Source: an uncultured Pseudomonadota bacterium (GTDB lineage Bacteria > Pseudomonadota > Gammaproteobacteria > Burkholderiales > Usitatibacteraceae). From it: a DNA stretch of 22,809 nt. The notes beneath the pieces are model-generated. The model did not search any database, was not told the DNA's origin, and saw only the letters and a program-made list of their open reading frames with translations. Positions within the stretch are counted from its first letter, which is position 1, and every line of letters starts with the position of its first letter. This document shows, piece by piece, positions 10,907-19,147 of this stretch. Made by a program: the position numbers and the translations under genes. Location: positions 1-22,809 of the forward strand of contig CALEJW010000029.1 of the NCBI GenBank assembly GCA_937898635.1. The letters are read 5' to 3'.

Positions 10907-12244
10907 ATGGACACGACACCGATGGCGAAAGCCGGCCAGGCCTCCCCGGGCGGCGCCCCCCTCACCGCGGCCCCCGAGCGGCGCAGGATCTCCTACACCA
11001 CGCCGCTCGCGCGCTCGGCCATGGCCTACGTGCTCGCGGGCGGGCGCGGCACGCGCCTCATGGAGCTCACCGACCGGCGCGCCAAGCCCGCGGTGTACTT
11101 CGGCGGGAAGCTGCGCATCGTCGACTTCGCGCTTTCCAACGCGCTCAACTCCGGCATCCGGCGCATCGCGGTGGCCACGCAGTACAAGGCGCACAGCCTG
11201 ATCCGCCACCTGCAGCGCGGCTGGACCTTCCTGCAGCCGGTGAGGAACGAAAGCTTCGACATCCTCCCCGCCAGCCAGCGCATGGACGACAAGGAGTGGT
11301 ACGCGGGCACCGCGGACGCCGTGTACCAGAACATGGACATCATCGACGACTACGAGCCCGAGTACCTCGTGATCCTCGCCGGCGACCACGTCTACAAGAT
11401 GGACTACGAGCGCATGCTGGTGCAGCACGTGAACTCCGGGGCCGACGTGACGGTCGCCTGCCTGGAGGTGCCCGCGGCCCAGGCGAACGCCTTCGGGGTG
11501 ATGGGCGTCGATGCCGAGGACCGCATCCTCTCCTTCGTCGAGAAGCCGGCGAAGCCGCCGGAGATGCCCGACCGCCCGGGCTGGGCGCTCGCGAGCATGG
11601 GCGTCTACGTCTTCCGGCGCGAGTTCCTGAACGAGCAGCTGCGCCGCGACGCGGCCGACCCCGCCTCGAGCCGCGACTTCGGCAAGGACATCATCCCCTG
11701 GCTCGTGACGAACGCGAAGGCGATCGCGCACCGCTTCTCCAGCTCCTGCGTGCGCTCGCGGGCGGAGTCGGAAGCCTACTGGCGCGACGTGGGCACGCTC
11801 GACGCCTACTGGGAGGCCAACATCGACCTCACCGACGTCGTGCCCGACCTGGACCTCTTCGACCGCGACTGGCCCATCTGGACCTACGCGGGCATCACGC
11901 CGCCCGCCAAGTTCGTGCACGACGCCGACGGCCGGCGCGGCGAGGGCATCTCCTCGCTCGTCTCCGGCGGCTGCATCGTCTCGGGCGCGCTGGTGCGCCG
12001 CTCGCTCCTGTCGAACTTCGTGCACGTGCACTCCTACGCCTCGATCGAGAACGCGGTGATCCTCCCGCACGTGGACGTCGCCCGGCACGCGCGCCTGAAG
12101 AACGTCGTGATCGACGCGGGCGTGAGGATCCCGGCGGGCCTCGTCGTGGGCGAGGATCCGGAACTCGACGCGCGCCGCTTCCGGCGCTCGGGCGCGGGCA
12201 TCTGCCTCATCACCCAGCCGATGCTCGACCGCCTCGCCGCGTGA
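10907..12244 (+). CDS. glgC: glucose-1-phosphate adenylyltransferase (ADP-glucose pyrophosphorylase)
   Basis: Makes ADP-glucose from ATP and glucose-1-phosphate, the committed step of bacterial glycogen synthesis. 445 residues, slightly longer than the E. coli enzyme because of a 35-residue N-terminal tail before the core. The nucleotidyltransferase signature is YVLAGGRGTRL at 41-51, followed by AKPAVYFGGKLRIVDFALSNALNSG (59-83), WYAGTADAVYQN (131-142), the metal-site region ILAGDHVYKMDY (156-167), FVEKP and SMGVYVF. The C-terminal part carries the left-handed beta-helix repeats (GGCIVSGALVRRSLLSN and ENAVILPHVDVARHA). The N-terminal region normally takes part in allosteric control by glycolytic intermediates; whether that holds here cannot be read. 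Its TGA stop overlaps the GTG start of glgA. Confidence 0.95.
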   Translation: MDTTPMAKAGQASPGGAPLTAAPERRRISYTTPLARSAMAYVLAGGRGTRLMELTDRRAKPAVYFGGKLRIVDFALSNALNSGIRRIAVATQYKAHSLIRHLQRGWTFLQPVRNESFDILPASQRMDDKEWYAGTADAVYQNMDIIDDYEPEYLVILAGDHVYKMDYERMLVQHVNSGADVTVACLEVPAAQANAFGVMGVDAEDRILSFVEKPAKPPEMPDRPGWALASMGVYVFRREFLNEQLRRDAADPASSRDFGKDIIPWLVTNAKAIAHRFSSSCVRSRAESEAYWRDVGTLDAYWEANIDLTDVVPDLDLFDRDWPIWTYAGITPPAKFVHDADGRRGEGISSLVSGGCIVSGALVRRSLLSNFVHVHSYASIENAVILPHVDVARHARLKNVVIDAGVRIPAGLVVGEDPELDARRFRRSGAGICLITQPMLDRLAA

Positions 12245-13698
12245 AGCGCCTCGCCGTCCTCTCGGTCGCCTCGGAGGTCTTTCCGCTGGCGAAGACCGGC
12301 GGCCTGGCCGACGTGACGGGCTCCCTCCCCGGCGCGCTCGCCGCGGAGTCGGTCGCGGTGCGCACGATCCTGCCCGGCTACGGCCCGGTCCTCGCGGCCC
12401 TCGGCGAGGCCGACACGGTCCACGCGTACCCGGAGCTGCAGGGCGGCGCGGCGCGCATCCTCGCCGCGCGCGCGGCCGGGCTCGACCTCTTCGTCCTCGA
12501 CGCGCCGCACCTCTACCGGCGCCCCGGCGGCCTCTACGCCGGGCCCGACGGCGGCAACTGGCCCGACAACTCCCTTCGCTTCGCCGCGCTCTCGGCGGCG
12601 GCGGCCGACATCGGCCGCGGCATCGTCCCGGCCTTCGTGCCCGACATCGTCCACGCGCACGACTGGCAGGCGGGCCTCGCGCCCGCCTACCTGCACTACG
12701 GCGGCGGGCCGCGCCCCCGCACGGTGATGACCGTGCACAACCTCGCCTTCCAGGGGCAGTTCCCGGCCTCCCTCCTCGCGCAGATCGGCCTGCCTCCCGA
12801 GGCGCTCGCGCTGGACGGCGTCGAGTACTACGGCGCCATCGGCTACCTCAAGGCGGGGCTGCAGCTCGCCGACCGCATCACCACGGTCTCGCCCCGCTAC
12901 GCGATGGAGATCCGCACGCCCGAGTTCGGCATGGGGCTCGACGGGCTGCTGCGCCACCGCGCCCCGGTGCTCACCGGGATCCTCAACGGCATCGACACGG
13001 CCTACTGGGATCCGGCGAAGGATCCCTGCCTCGCGGCGAACTTCGACGCGCGCAATCCCGCCGGCCGCGCGGCGAACAAGGCGGCGCTGCAGGCGCGCCT
13101 CGGGCTCGACCCCGGGGCCGCCACGCCCCTCTTCGGCGTGGTGAGCCGCCTCACCTGGCAGAAGGGCATGGACCTCCTCCTCGAGAACGTGCCGGCGCTG
13201 GTCGCCCTCGGCGCCCAGCTCGCCCTCGTGGGCTCCGGCGAGGCGGAGCTGGAGGCGGGCTTCGCCGCCGCCGCCGCGGCGCACCCCGGTCGTGTCGGCG
13301 TGCTCACCGGCTTCGACGAGCCCCTCGCGCACCTCGTGCAGGGCGGCGCCGACGCGCTCCTCGTGCCCTCGCGCTTCGAGCCCTGCGGCCTCGCGCAGCT
13401 CTGCGCGCTGCGCTACGGGGCGATCCCCGTCGCCTCCCGCGTCGGCGGGCTCGCCGACACCGTGATCGACGCGAACGAGATGGCGCTCGTCGCGAGCGCG
13501 GGCAACGGCCTGCAGTTCTCGCCGGTGACGGTCGAGGGGCTCGCGCTCGCCCTCGAGCGCGCGGTGCGCCTGTACGAGGACAGGACGACCTGGCGCAGGC
13601 TGCAGCGGCACGCCATGGCGGCCGACGTGGGCTGGCGCCGCGCCGCGAAGGCCTACGCCGCGCTCTACCGCGAGCTCCTCGCCGCGCGCGCCGCCTGA
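12241..13698 (+). CDS. glgA: glycogen synthase (ADP-glucose type, GT5)
   Basis: Glycosyltransferase family 5 enzyme of 485 residues that transfers glucose from ADP-glucose to the growing alpha-1,4-glucan. The ADP-glucose-binding KTGGL motif is at residues 18-22 (AKTGGLADVTGSLPGAL). Other landmarks are HAHDWQAGLAPAYLHY, TVHNLAFQGQFP, ILNGIDTAYWDP, SRLTWQKGMDLLLE and the C-terminal EPCGLAQLCALRYGAIPV, the nucleotide-sugar site of the second Rossmann domain. Translation begins with GTG at 12241, sharing GTGA with the glgC stop, so it is probably coupled to glgC. The length agrees with E. coli GlgA (477). Fifteen bases separate it from glgX, which lies in the same reading frame. Confidence 0.95.
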   Translation: MKRLAVLSVASEVFPLAKTGGLADVTGSLPGALAAESVAVRTILPGYGPVLAALGEADTVHAYPELQGGAARILAARAAGLDLFVLDAPHLYRRPGGLYAGPDGGNWPDNSLRFAALSAAAADIGRGIVPAFVPDIVHAHDWQAGLAPAYLHYGGGPRPRTVMTVHNLAFQGQFPASLLAQIGLPPEALALDGVEYYGAIGYLKAGLQLADRITTVSPRYAMEIRTPEFGMGLDGLLRHRAPVLTGILNGIDTAYWDPAKDPCLAANFDARNPAGRAANKAALQARLGLDPGAATPLFGVVSRLTWQKGMDLLLENVPALVALGAQLALVGSGEAELEAGFAAAAAAHPGRVGVLTGFDEPLAHLVQGGADALLVPSRFEPCGLAQLCALRYGAIPVASRVGGLADTVIDANEMALVASAGNGLQFSPVTVEGLALALERAVRLYEDRTTWRRLQRHAMAADVGWRRAAKAYAALYRELLAARAA

Positions 13699-13713
13699 CG
13701 GCCCGCCCGCGCC

Positions 13714-15795
13714 TTGCGCCCCGCCCCCGAAAGCCGCCCCGAACCCCTCGGGGTCACGCCCGCGCGCGGCGGCGCGAACGTCGCCGTCTTCTCCGCGCAC
13801 GCCACAAGGATCGAGCTCTGCCTCTTCGACGGCGGCGGCGCCACCGAGCTCGCGCGCTTCGCGCTCCCGGAGCGCACGGGAGATGTCTTCCACGGCTTCG
13901 TGCCGGGTCTCGCGCCGGGCAGCCGCTACGGCCTGCGCGCGCACGGCCCCTGGTCTCCCGGCGAAGGGCACCGCTTCAACCCGGCCAAGCTCCTCGTCGA
14001 TCCCTACGCCACCGCGCTCGACGCCCGGCTGCGGCTTCACCCGGCGATGTCCGGCGCGACGCCCGACGGCCTCTCGCCCGACGAAACCGACAGCGCGCCC
14101 TTCGTGGCCAAGGCGATCGTCGCGGCATCCGCGCCGGAATGCCCGCGCGCCCCGCCGGTGCGCTGGGAAAGCACGCTCGTCTACGAGCTGCACGTGCGCG
14201 GCTTCACGAAGACCCATCCGCAGGTTCCGGCGCGGCTGCGTGGCACCTGCGCGGGGCTCGCGCATCCCGCGGCGATCGCGCACCTCGCGCGCCTGGGCGT
14301 GAGCACCGTCGAGCTGATGCCCGTGGCCGCCTGGGTGGACGAGCGCCACCTCGTCGCCCTGGGACTCTCCAACTACTGGGGCTACAACCCGATCGCCCTC
14401 ATGGCGCCCGACCCCGGCCTCGCGCCCGGCGGCATGGCCGAGCTCGCCGCCTGCGTGGCCGCGCTCCACGAGGCGGGGCTCGAGGTGATCCTCGACGTGG
14501 TCCTCAACCACAGCGGCGAGAGCGACGAGCGCGGCCCCACCCTGAGCCTGCGCGGGCTCGACAACGCGACCTACTACCGCACCCTGCCCGGCGACCACGC
14601 GCGCTACGTGGACGACGCGGGCTGCGGCAACGTCCTCGCCCTGGACCGGCCCCCGGTCCTGCGCCTCGCGCTCGACACGCTGCGCCACTACGCGCGGGCC
14701 GCGGGCGTGGACGGCTTCCGCTTCGACCTCGCCACCACGCTCGCCCGGGGCGACGACGGCTTCGATCCCGGGGCGCCCTTCCTCGCCGCGATCGCGGCCG
14801 ACCCGGTGCTGCGCGACCTGAAGCTCGTCGCCGAGCCCTGGGACATCGGTCCCGGCGGCCACCGCCTCGGCGCCTTTCCCGCGGCGTGGGGCGAGTGGAA
14901 CGACCGCTACCGGGATGCGGTGCGCCGCTACTGGCGGGGAGATCCCGGGACCGCGGGGGAACTCGCCACTCGCCTCGCGGGCTCCTCGGACATCTTCGCC
15001 CCGCGCGGCCGCCCGCCCTCGCGGTCGGTGAACTTCGTCTGCGCGCACGACGGCTTCAGCCTCGCGGACCTCGTCTCCCACGAGAGGAAGCACAACGAGG
15101 GCAACGGCGAGGGCAACCGCGACGGCACGGACGCGAACTTCTCCTGGAACGGGGGCGTCGAGGGAGCGGCCGCGGACCCGGGGATCGCCGCCGCGAGGCG
15201 GCGCGACGCGCGCGCCCTCCTCGCCACGCTGCTCTTCTCCCGCGGCACGCCGATGCTCTCCATGGGCGACGAGCTGGGCCGCACGCAGCGCGGCAACAAC
15301 AACGCCTACGCCCACGACGACGCGCTCTCCTGGATCGACTGGGCCGCGGCCGACCTCGAACTCGCGGCGGCCGTCGCGGCGCTGGCGGCGCTGCGCCGGC
15401 GCCATCGCGCGCTTCGCGAGGACCGCTGGCTCACGGGCGGGGCCGTGGACGCGACCGGCATCCCGGACGTCGCCTGGCGCCGGCCCGACGGCCGCGCGAT
15501 CGCCGGCGGCGACTGGCAAGATCCGCGGCTCCAGGCGCTGGTGGTCGCGCTCTACGCGGGCGCCGAGGGCGAGGCGGGTGCCGATCGCGTGGCCTTCGCC
15601 CTGAACGCGGGCCGCGAGGCGGTCGCGGTTCGCTGGCCCGAGGCGCGCGCGGGCTTCCGCTGGCGCCGCGCCGCGGACACCGCGCTCGCGGGCATCGTGG
15701 CCGAAGACGCGCAGGCCGGCGACGCCGTGGCCTCGCGCAGCGTCGCGATCGTCGTCGAGGAGCGCGTGCCCGGGCAGGCGCCCGCGCGAGCCTAG
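13714..15795 (+). CDS. glgX: glycogen debranching enzyme (GH13 isoamylase type)
   Basis: GH13 alpha-1,6-glucosidase of 693 residues that removes short branches left by the phosphorylase. An N-terminal CBM48-like beta domain (about 10-110) precedes the barrel. Catalytic residues are in place: nucleophile Asp338 in GFRFDLATTL, acid/base Glu374 in VAEPWDIG, and transition-state Asp446 in CAHDGFSLADLVSH. The GlgX hallmark KHNEGNGEGNRDG and FSWNGGVEG follow. The start is TTG: only five codons without any start lie between the in-frame glgA stop and this TTG, and no ATG or GTG follows before conserved sequence begins, so TTG at 13714 is the only sensible choice. There is no clear Shine-Dalgarno sequence, which suggests dependence on translation of glgA. 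Last gene of the operon. It converges on the S-formylglutathione hydrolase gene with 19 bases between. Confidence 0.93.
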   Translation: MRPAPESRPEPLGVTPARGGANVAVFSAHATRIELCLFDGGGATELARFALPERTGDVFHGFVPGLAPGSRYGLRAHGPWSPGEGHRFNPAKLLVDPYATALDARLRLHPAMSGATPDGLSPDETDSAPFVAKAIVAASAPECPRAPPVRWESTLVYELHVRGFTKTHPQVPARLRGTCAGLAHPAAIAHLARLGVSTVELMPVAAWVDERHLVALGLSNYWGYNPIALMAPDPGLAPGGMAELAACVAALHEAGLEVILDVVLNHSGESDERGPTLSLRGLDNATYYRTLPGDHARYVDDAGCGNVLALDRPPVLRLALDTLRHYARAAGVDGFRFDLATTLARGDDGFDPGAPFLAAIAADPVLRDLKLVAEPWDIGPGGHRLGAFPAAWGEWNDRYRDAVRRYWRGDPGTAGELATRLAGSSDIFAPRGRPPSRSVNFVCAHDGFSLADLVSHERKHNEGNGEGNRDGTDANFSWNGGVEGAAADPGIAAARRRDARALLATLLFSRGTPMLSMGDELGRTQRGNNNAYAHDDALSWIDWAAADLELAAAVAALAALRRRHRALREDRWLTGGAVDATGIPDVAWRRPDGRAIAGGDWQDPRLQALVVALYAGAEGEAGADRVAFALNAGREAVAVRWPEARAGFRWRRAADTALAGIVAEDAQAGDAVASRSVAIVVEERVPGQAPARA

Positions 15796-15814
15796 CCTCG
15801 CCCCCCGCGCCCCG

Positions 15815-16660
15815 CTAGCGCGAAAGCGCGCCGGCGTGGTGGCGCAGGTGATCCGCGACGAAGGTCTGCACGAACCAGTAGCTGTGATCGTAGCCCGGGT
15901 GGCGGCGCAGGCGCACCTCGATGCCCGTGCCGCGGCAGGCTTGCGCGAAAGCCTCGGGACGCAGCTGGGAAGCGAGGAAAGGATCGGCCTCGCCCTGGTC
16001 CACCAGCACCCGGCCGCGGAAGGCCGAGCGCGGCGCGAGCGCCGTCGCGTCGTACGCGGCCCAGGCTTCGCGGTCCTCGCCGAGGTAGCCCGAGAAGGCG
16101 TTTTCCCCCCACGGCACCTGCGAGGGCGCGGCCACGGGCGCGAAGGCGGAAACCGAGCGGTAGCGCTCGGGAAGGCGCAGCGCGCACACGAGCGCGCCGT
16201 GCCCGCCCATCGAGTGGCCGAAGATGCCCTGGCGCGAGGTGTCGCCGGGAAAGTGCGCGCCGACGAGCTCCGGAAGCTCCACGCTCACGTAGCTGAACAT
16301 CCGGTAGTGCTCCCGCCACGGCGCCTCGGTCGCGTCGAGGTAGAAGCCCGCGCCCAGGCCGAAGTCCCAGCTCCCGTCGTCGCCGGGATGGCGCGGCACG
16401 CGCGGGCTCGTGTCGGGAGCGACCAGCATCAGGCCCAGGCGCGCGGCCAGGCGCTGGGCGCCCGCCTTCACCATGAAGGTCTCCTCCGTGCAGGTGAGGC
16501 CGGCGAGAAAGTAGAGGACCGGCACGCGCGACTTCGCGGCCTGCGGGGGCCGGTACACCGAGAAGCGCATGGGGCTCGCGCACTCGCGCGAGTCGTGGCG
16601 GTAGGTCCCCTGCACGCCGCCGAAGCAGGCCTGCTCGGAGACGGTCTCGAGCGCGGGCAT
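15815..16660 (-). CDS. fghA: S-formylglutathione hydrolase
   Basis: Esterase-D type alpha/beta hydrolase of 281 residues that hydrolyses S-formylglutathione to formate and glutathione, the second step of glutathione-dependent formaldehyde oxidation. The catalytic triad is visible as Ser150 in GHSMGG, Asp226 in DQGEADPF and His259 in GYDHSYWF. The family segments LAGLTCTEETF (52-62), APDTSPR (81-87) and GAGFYLDAT (103-111) are present. Length equals that of E. coli FrmB/YeiG (about 278). The start ATG at 16660 overlaps the dehydrogenase stop as TGATG, so the two genes are tightly coupled. No regulator of the FrmR type is found next to them. Confidence 0.95.
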   Translation of the reverse strand: MPALETVSEQACFGGVQGTYRHDSRECASPMRFSVYRPPQAAKSRVPVLYFLAGLTCTEETFMVKAGAQRLAARLGLMLVAPDTSPRVPRHPGDDGSWDFGLGAGFYLDATEAPWREHYRMFSYVSVELPELVGAHFPGDTSRQGIFGHSMGGHGALVCALRLPERYRSVSAFAPVAAPSQVPWGENAFSGYLGEDREAWAAYDATALAPRSAFRGRVLVDQGEADPFLASQLRPEAFAQACRGTGIEVRLRRHPGYDHSYWFVQTFVADHLRHHAGALSR

Positions 16661-17769
16661 CAGTACACCACGACGCTGCGGATCGACTCGCCGCGGTTCA
16701 TGAGGTCGAAGCCGCGGTTGATGTCCTCGAGGGGCAGCACGTGGGTGATGAGGGAATCGATGTCGATGCGGCCCTCCATGTACCAGTCCACGATCCTCGG
16801 CACGTCCGTGCGCCCGCGGGCGCCGCCGAAGGCCGTGCCCTTCCACACGCGGCCCGTGACGAGCTGGAAGGGGCGCGTGCGGATCTCCTGCCCGGCGCCC
16901 GCCACGCCGATGATCACCGAGACGCCCCAGCCGCGGTGGCAGCACTCCAGCGCCTGGCGCATGAGGTCCACGTTTCCGACGCACTCGAAGCTGTAGTCCG
17001 CGCCGCCGTCGGTGAGGGCGACGAGGTGGGCGACGAGGTCGCTCCCCGCCTCCGCCGGGTTCACGAAGTGCGTCATGCCGAACTTCTCCGCGAGCGCGCG
17101 GCGCGCGGGATTCAGGTCCACGCCGATGATCTTCGCCGCGCCCACGAGCCGCGCGCCCTGGATCACGTTCAGGCCGATGCCGCCGAGCCCGAACACCACG
17201 ACGTTGGCCCCGGCCTCCACCTTCGCGGTGTTGATGACGGCCCCGATCCCGGTGGTCACGCCGCAGCCGATGTAGCAGACCTTCTCGAAGGGCGCGTCCT
17301 CGCGGATCTTCGCCACCGCGATCTCCGGGAGCACGGTGAAGTTGGAGAAGGTCGAGCAGCCCATGTAGTGGTAGACCGGCTCGCCGTCCAGGCTGAAGCG
17401 GCTGCGGCCGTCGGGCATCACGCCCTTGCCCTGGGTGGCGCGGATCGCGGTGCAAAGGTTGGTCTTCCTCGACAGGCACGACTTGCACTGGCGGCACTCG
17501 GGCGTGTAGAGCGGGATCACGTGGTCGCCCTTGCGCACGCTCGTGACGCCGGGGCCGGTGTCCACCACGATGCCCGCGCCCTCGTGGCCGAGGATGGCGG
17601 GGAAGATCCCCTCGGGGTCGGCCCCGGAGCGCGTGAACTCGTCGGTGTGGCAGATGCCCGTCGCCTTCAGCTCGACGAGCACCTCGCCCGCCTTCGGGCC
17701 GTCGAGGTCCACGGTCTCGATCACGAGCGGTTCTCCGGCCCTCCGGGCCACGGCGGCGCGGGTCTTCAT
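16660..17769 (-). CDS. adhC: S-(hydroxymethyl)glutathione dehydrogenase / class III alcohol dehydrogenase
   Basis: Zinc-dependent medium-chain dehydrogenase of 369 residues that oxidises the glutathione adduct of formaldehyde to S-formylglutathione with NAD. Catalytic zinc ligands are Cys40 (ATGICHTDE), His62 (GHEGAG) and Cys169 (GCGVTTGIG). Structural zinc cysteines are 92, 95, 98 and 106 (ECRQCKSCLSRKTNLC). The nucleotide-binding glycines are in FGLGGIGL (193-200). The class III pattern RATQGKGVMPDGRSRFS near 110-126 separates it from ethanol-type enzymes. The start has GGAGG nine bases upstream (17779-17783). Sixty-four bases lie between it and the upstream cbpM stop, enough for its own promoter, although the gene is co-oriented with the chaperone pair. 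Confidence 0.96.
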   Translation of the reverse strand: MKTRAAVARRAGEPLVIETVDLDGPKAGEVLVELKATGICHTDEFTRSGADPEGIFPAILGHEGAGIVVDTGPGVTSVRKGDHVIPLYTPECRQCKSCLSRKTNLCTAIRATQGKGVMPDGRSRFSLDGEPVYHYMGCSTFSNFTVLPEIAVAKIREDAPFEKVCYIGCGVTTGIGAVINTAKVEAGANVVVFGLGGIGLNVIQGARLVGAAKIIGVDLNPARRALAEKFGMTHFVNPAEAGSDLVAHLVALTDGGADYSFECVGNVDLMRQALECCHRGWGVSVIIGVAGAGQEIRTRPFQLVTGRVWKGTAFGGARGRTDVPRIVDWYMEGRIDIDSLITHVLPLEDINRGFDLMNRGESIRSVVVY

Positions 17770-17778
17770 CGGGGAATT

Positions 17779-17783
17779 CCTCC
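17779..17783 (-). promoter_or_regulatory. ribosome binding site of adhC
   Basis: GGAGG on the minus strand, nine bases before the ATG at 17769. The 64-base gap around it contains no evident promoter hexamers or hairpin. Confidence 0.65.
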
Positions 17784-17833
17784 GGGTTCGAAAGCGGGTT
17801 CCTCGCAGGGCGGCCGGCCGCGAAGGCGCCCGC

Positions 17834-18157
17834 TCACGGCCGCGCCTGCCCGAGCAGCGCGCCGAGCCGCCGGACCTCCTCCTCGAGCCGCGCGATGCGC
17901 TCGAGATAGGCGAGCACGAGGGCGAGCGCGGGCACGTCGAGCTCCAGGTCCGCGCCCACCCGCGCGGCGGCGCGAAGGCTCGCCACGCAATCGCCCAGGA
18001 AGTCCCACTCCCCGGCGCGCGGGTCCGCGGGCGCGAGGGCGCCGTACTCGACCAGCTCGCGAAGCACCGAGACGGGCATGCCCGTGCACTCGGAGAGCTC
18101 CACGATCGTGAGCCGGCGCCGCGCGTCCAGCCACAGCGCCTCGTCCCTTTCAGCCAT
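17834..18157 (-). CDS. cbpM: chaperone modulator CbpM
   Basis: Small protein of 107 residues recognised as CbpM by its fold pattern and its position directly after cbpA. Family knowledge: CbpM binds the J domain of CbpA and inhibits its co-chaperone activity. The N-terminal half (LTIVELSECTGMPVSVLRELVEYGAL, 16-41) resembles the MerR-like helix-turn-helix of this family. The C-terminal half is helical with a coiled-coil-like heptad stretch (LAYLERIARLEEEVRRLGALL). It overlaps cbpA by eight bases and has AGGAGGG a few bases before its ATG, inside the end of cbpA, so the two are co-translated. Confidence 0.85.
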   Translation of the reverse strand: MAERDEALWLDARRRLTIVELSECTGMPVSVLRELVEYGALAPADPRAGEWDFLGDCVASLRAAARVGADLELDVPALALVLAYLERIARLEEEVRRLGALLGQARP

Positions 18158-19112
18158 GGGACCCTCCTGCCGCGAAGTGGCCGCGCGGGTCGAAGCGCGA
18201 CGCCGCGGCGAGCTCGCCGAAGAGCTCGCGCTCGCGCTCTCCCAGCACGGTGGGGTTCACGATCTGCACGGTGGCGTAGAGATCGCCCTCGCCGCCGCCC
18301 GGCCTCGCGAGCCCCTTGCCCGCGAAGCGCAGCTTGCGTCCCGCGGGCGTGCCCGGCGGCACCTTGAGGCTCACGCTGCCGGAGAGCGTGGGCACCTCGA
18401 TCGTCGCGCCCAGCGCCGCCTCCCAGGGGGCGAGCGGGAGGTCGAGGTGCAGGTCGTGGCCGACCGGGCGGAAGAGCGGGTGCGGGTGGAGCGAGATGTC
18501 GAGATAGAGATCGCCGTCGCGCCCGCCGTGGGCGCCCGGCCCGCCCTGCCCGCGCAGGCGCAGCCGCTGCCCGTCGGTCGCCCCGGGGGGGATCCTCGCC
18601 CGGACGGTCCTCGGCACGGCGCGCACCCGCCCCTGCGCATCGCGCTCCGGCATCTTCAGCTCGAGGTTCACCTGCGTGCCGCGGTGCGCTTCCTCCAGGC
18701 TGAGGTGCACGCCGACCTCGAAATCGGCGCCCGGGACCGGCACCGGGCCGCGCGCCCGGCCCGCGCGCGCGCCGAAGGCCGCGAAGAGGTCGGAGAGGTC
18801 CGCCTCGTCGAAGGAGAACTGCCCGTCGGCGAAGGCGCCCTCGTCGCGGAAATGCCGCTCCCAGTCCGGCGGCGGGCGGAAGTCCTCGCCCGGCCGGTGG
18901 CCGCTGCCCAGCTGGTCGTAGGCCGCGCGCTTGTCCGGATCCTTGAGCGCCTGCCAGGCCTCGGCGATCTCCTTGAACTTCTCCTCGCCCTGCGGATCCT
19001 TCGTGACATCCGGGTGGTACTTCTGCGCGAGCTTGCGGTAGGCGGCCTTGATGGCCGCGGGGCTCGCGTCGCGGGCCACGCCCAGGATCGCGTAGTAGTC
19101 CTTGTACTTCAT
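18150..19112 (-). CDS. cbpA: DnaJ-class co-chaperone CbpA
   Basis: J-domain protein of 320 residues (CbpA/DnaJ type II, no zinc-finger region). The J domain spans residues 1-70, with the HPD motif at 33-35 that stimulates the DnaK ATPase. After a glycine- and phenylalanine-containing linker (about 70-125) come two substrate-binding beta domains (about 127-300) with RIPPGATDGQRLRLRGQG and LKVPPGTPAGRKLRFAGKGL, each a CTD hallmark. The start at 19112 begins the J domain exactly (MKYKDYYAILGV). There is no Shine-Dalgarno sequence, and a TAGACT box ends only six bases before the ATG, which suggests a leaderless transcript or expression from upstream. It shares an operon with cbpM. Confidence 0.92.
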   Translation of the reverse strand: MKYKDYYAILGVARDASPAAIKAAYRKLAQKYHPDVTKDPQGEEKFKEIAEAWQALKDPDKRAAYDQLGSGHRPGEDFRPPPDWERHFRDEGAFADGQFSFDEADLSDLFAAFGARAGRARGPVPVPGADFEVGVHLSLEEAHRGTQVNLELKMPERDAQGRVRAVPRTVRARIPPGATDGQRLRLRGQGGPGAHGGRDGDLYLDISLHPHPLFRPVGHDLHLDLPLAPWEAALGATIEVPTLSGSVSLKVPPGTPAGRKLRFAGKGLARPGGGEGDLYATVQIVNPTVLGERERELFGELAAASRFDPRGHFAAGGSHG

Positions 19113-19118
19113 GCCGCC

Positions 19119-19124
19119 AGTCTA
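19119..19124 (-). promoter_or_regulatory. candidate -10 element immediately before cbpA
   Basis: TAGACT on the minus strand followed by GGCGGC and then the cbpA ATG. With normal spacing, transcription would begin at or next to the A of the start codon. It is part of an 11-base string shared with the glgP promoter region. The -35 position has no match. Confidence 0.3.
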
Positions 19125-19147
19125 CCCGCGGCCCGGCGCGGGCGCCC

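Noticed and set aside
12034..15519. Long open frame (about 1,160 codons) on the minus strand opposite glgC, glgA and glgX.
   Set aside because: Same reasoning: it runs opposite three firmly identified genes and has low-complexity Arg/Ala/Gly/Val composition with no domain.
15818..15829. Small hairpin GCGC-GAAA-GCGC between the convergent glgX and fghA genes as a terminator.
   Set aside because: The stem is only four base pairs, lies inside the fghA coding end and has no T tract.
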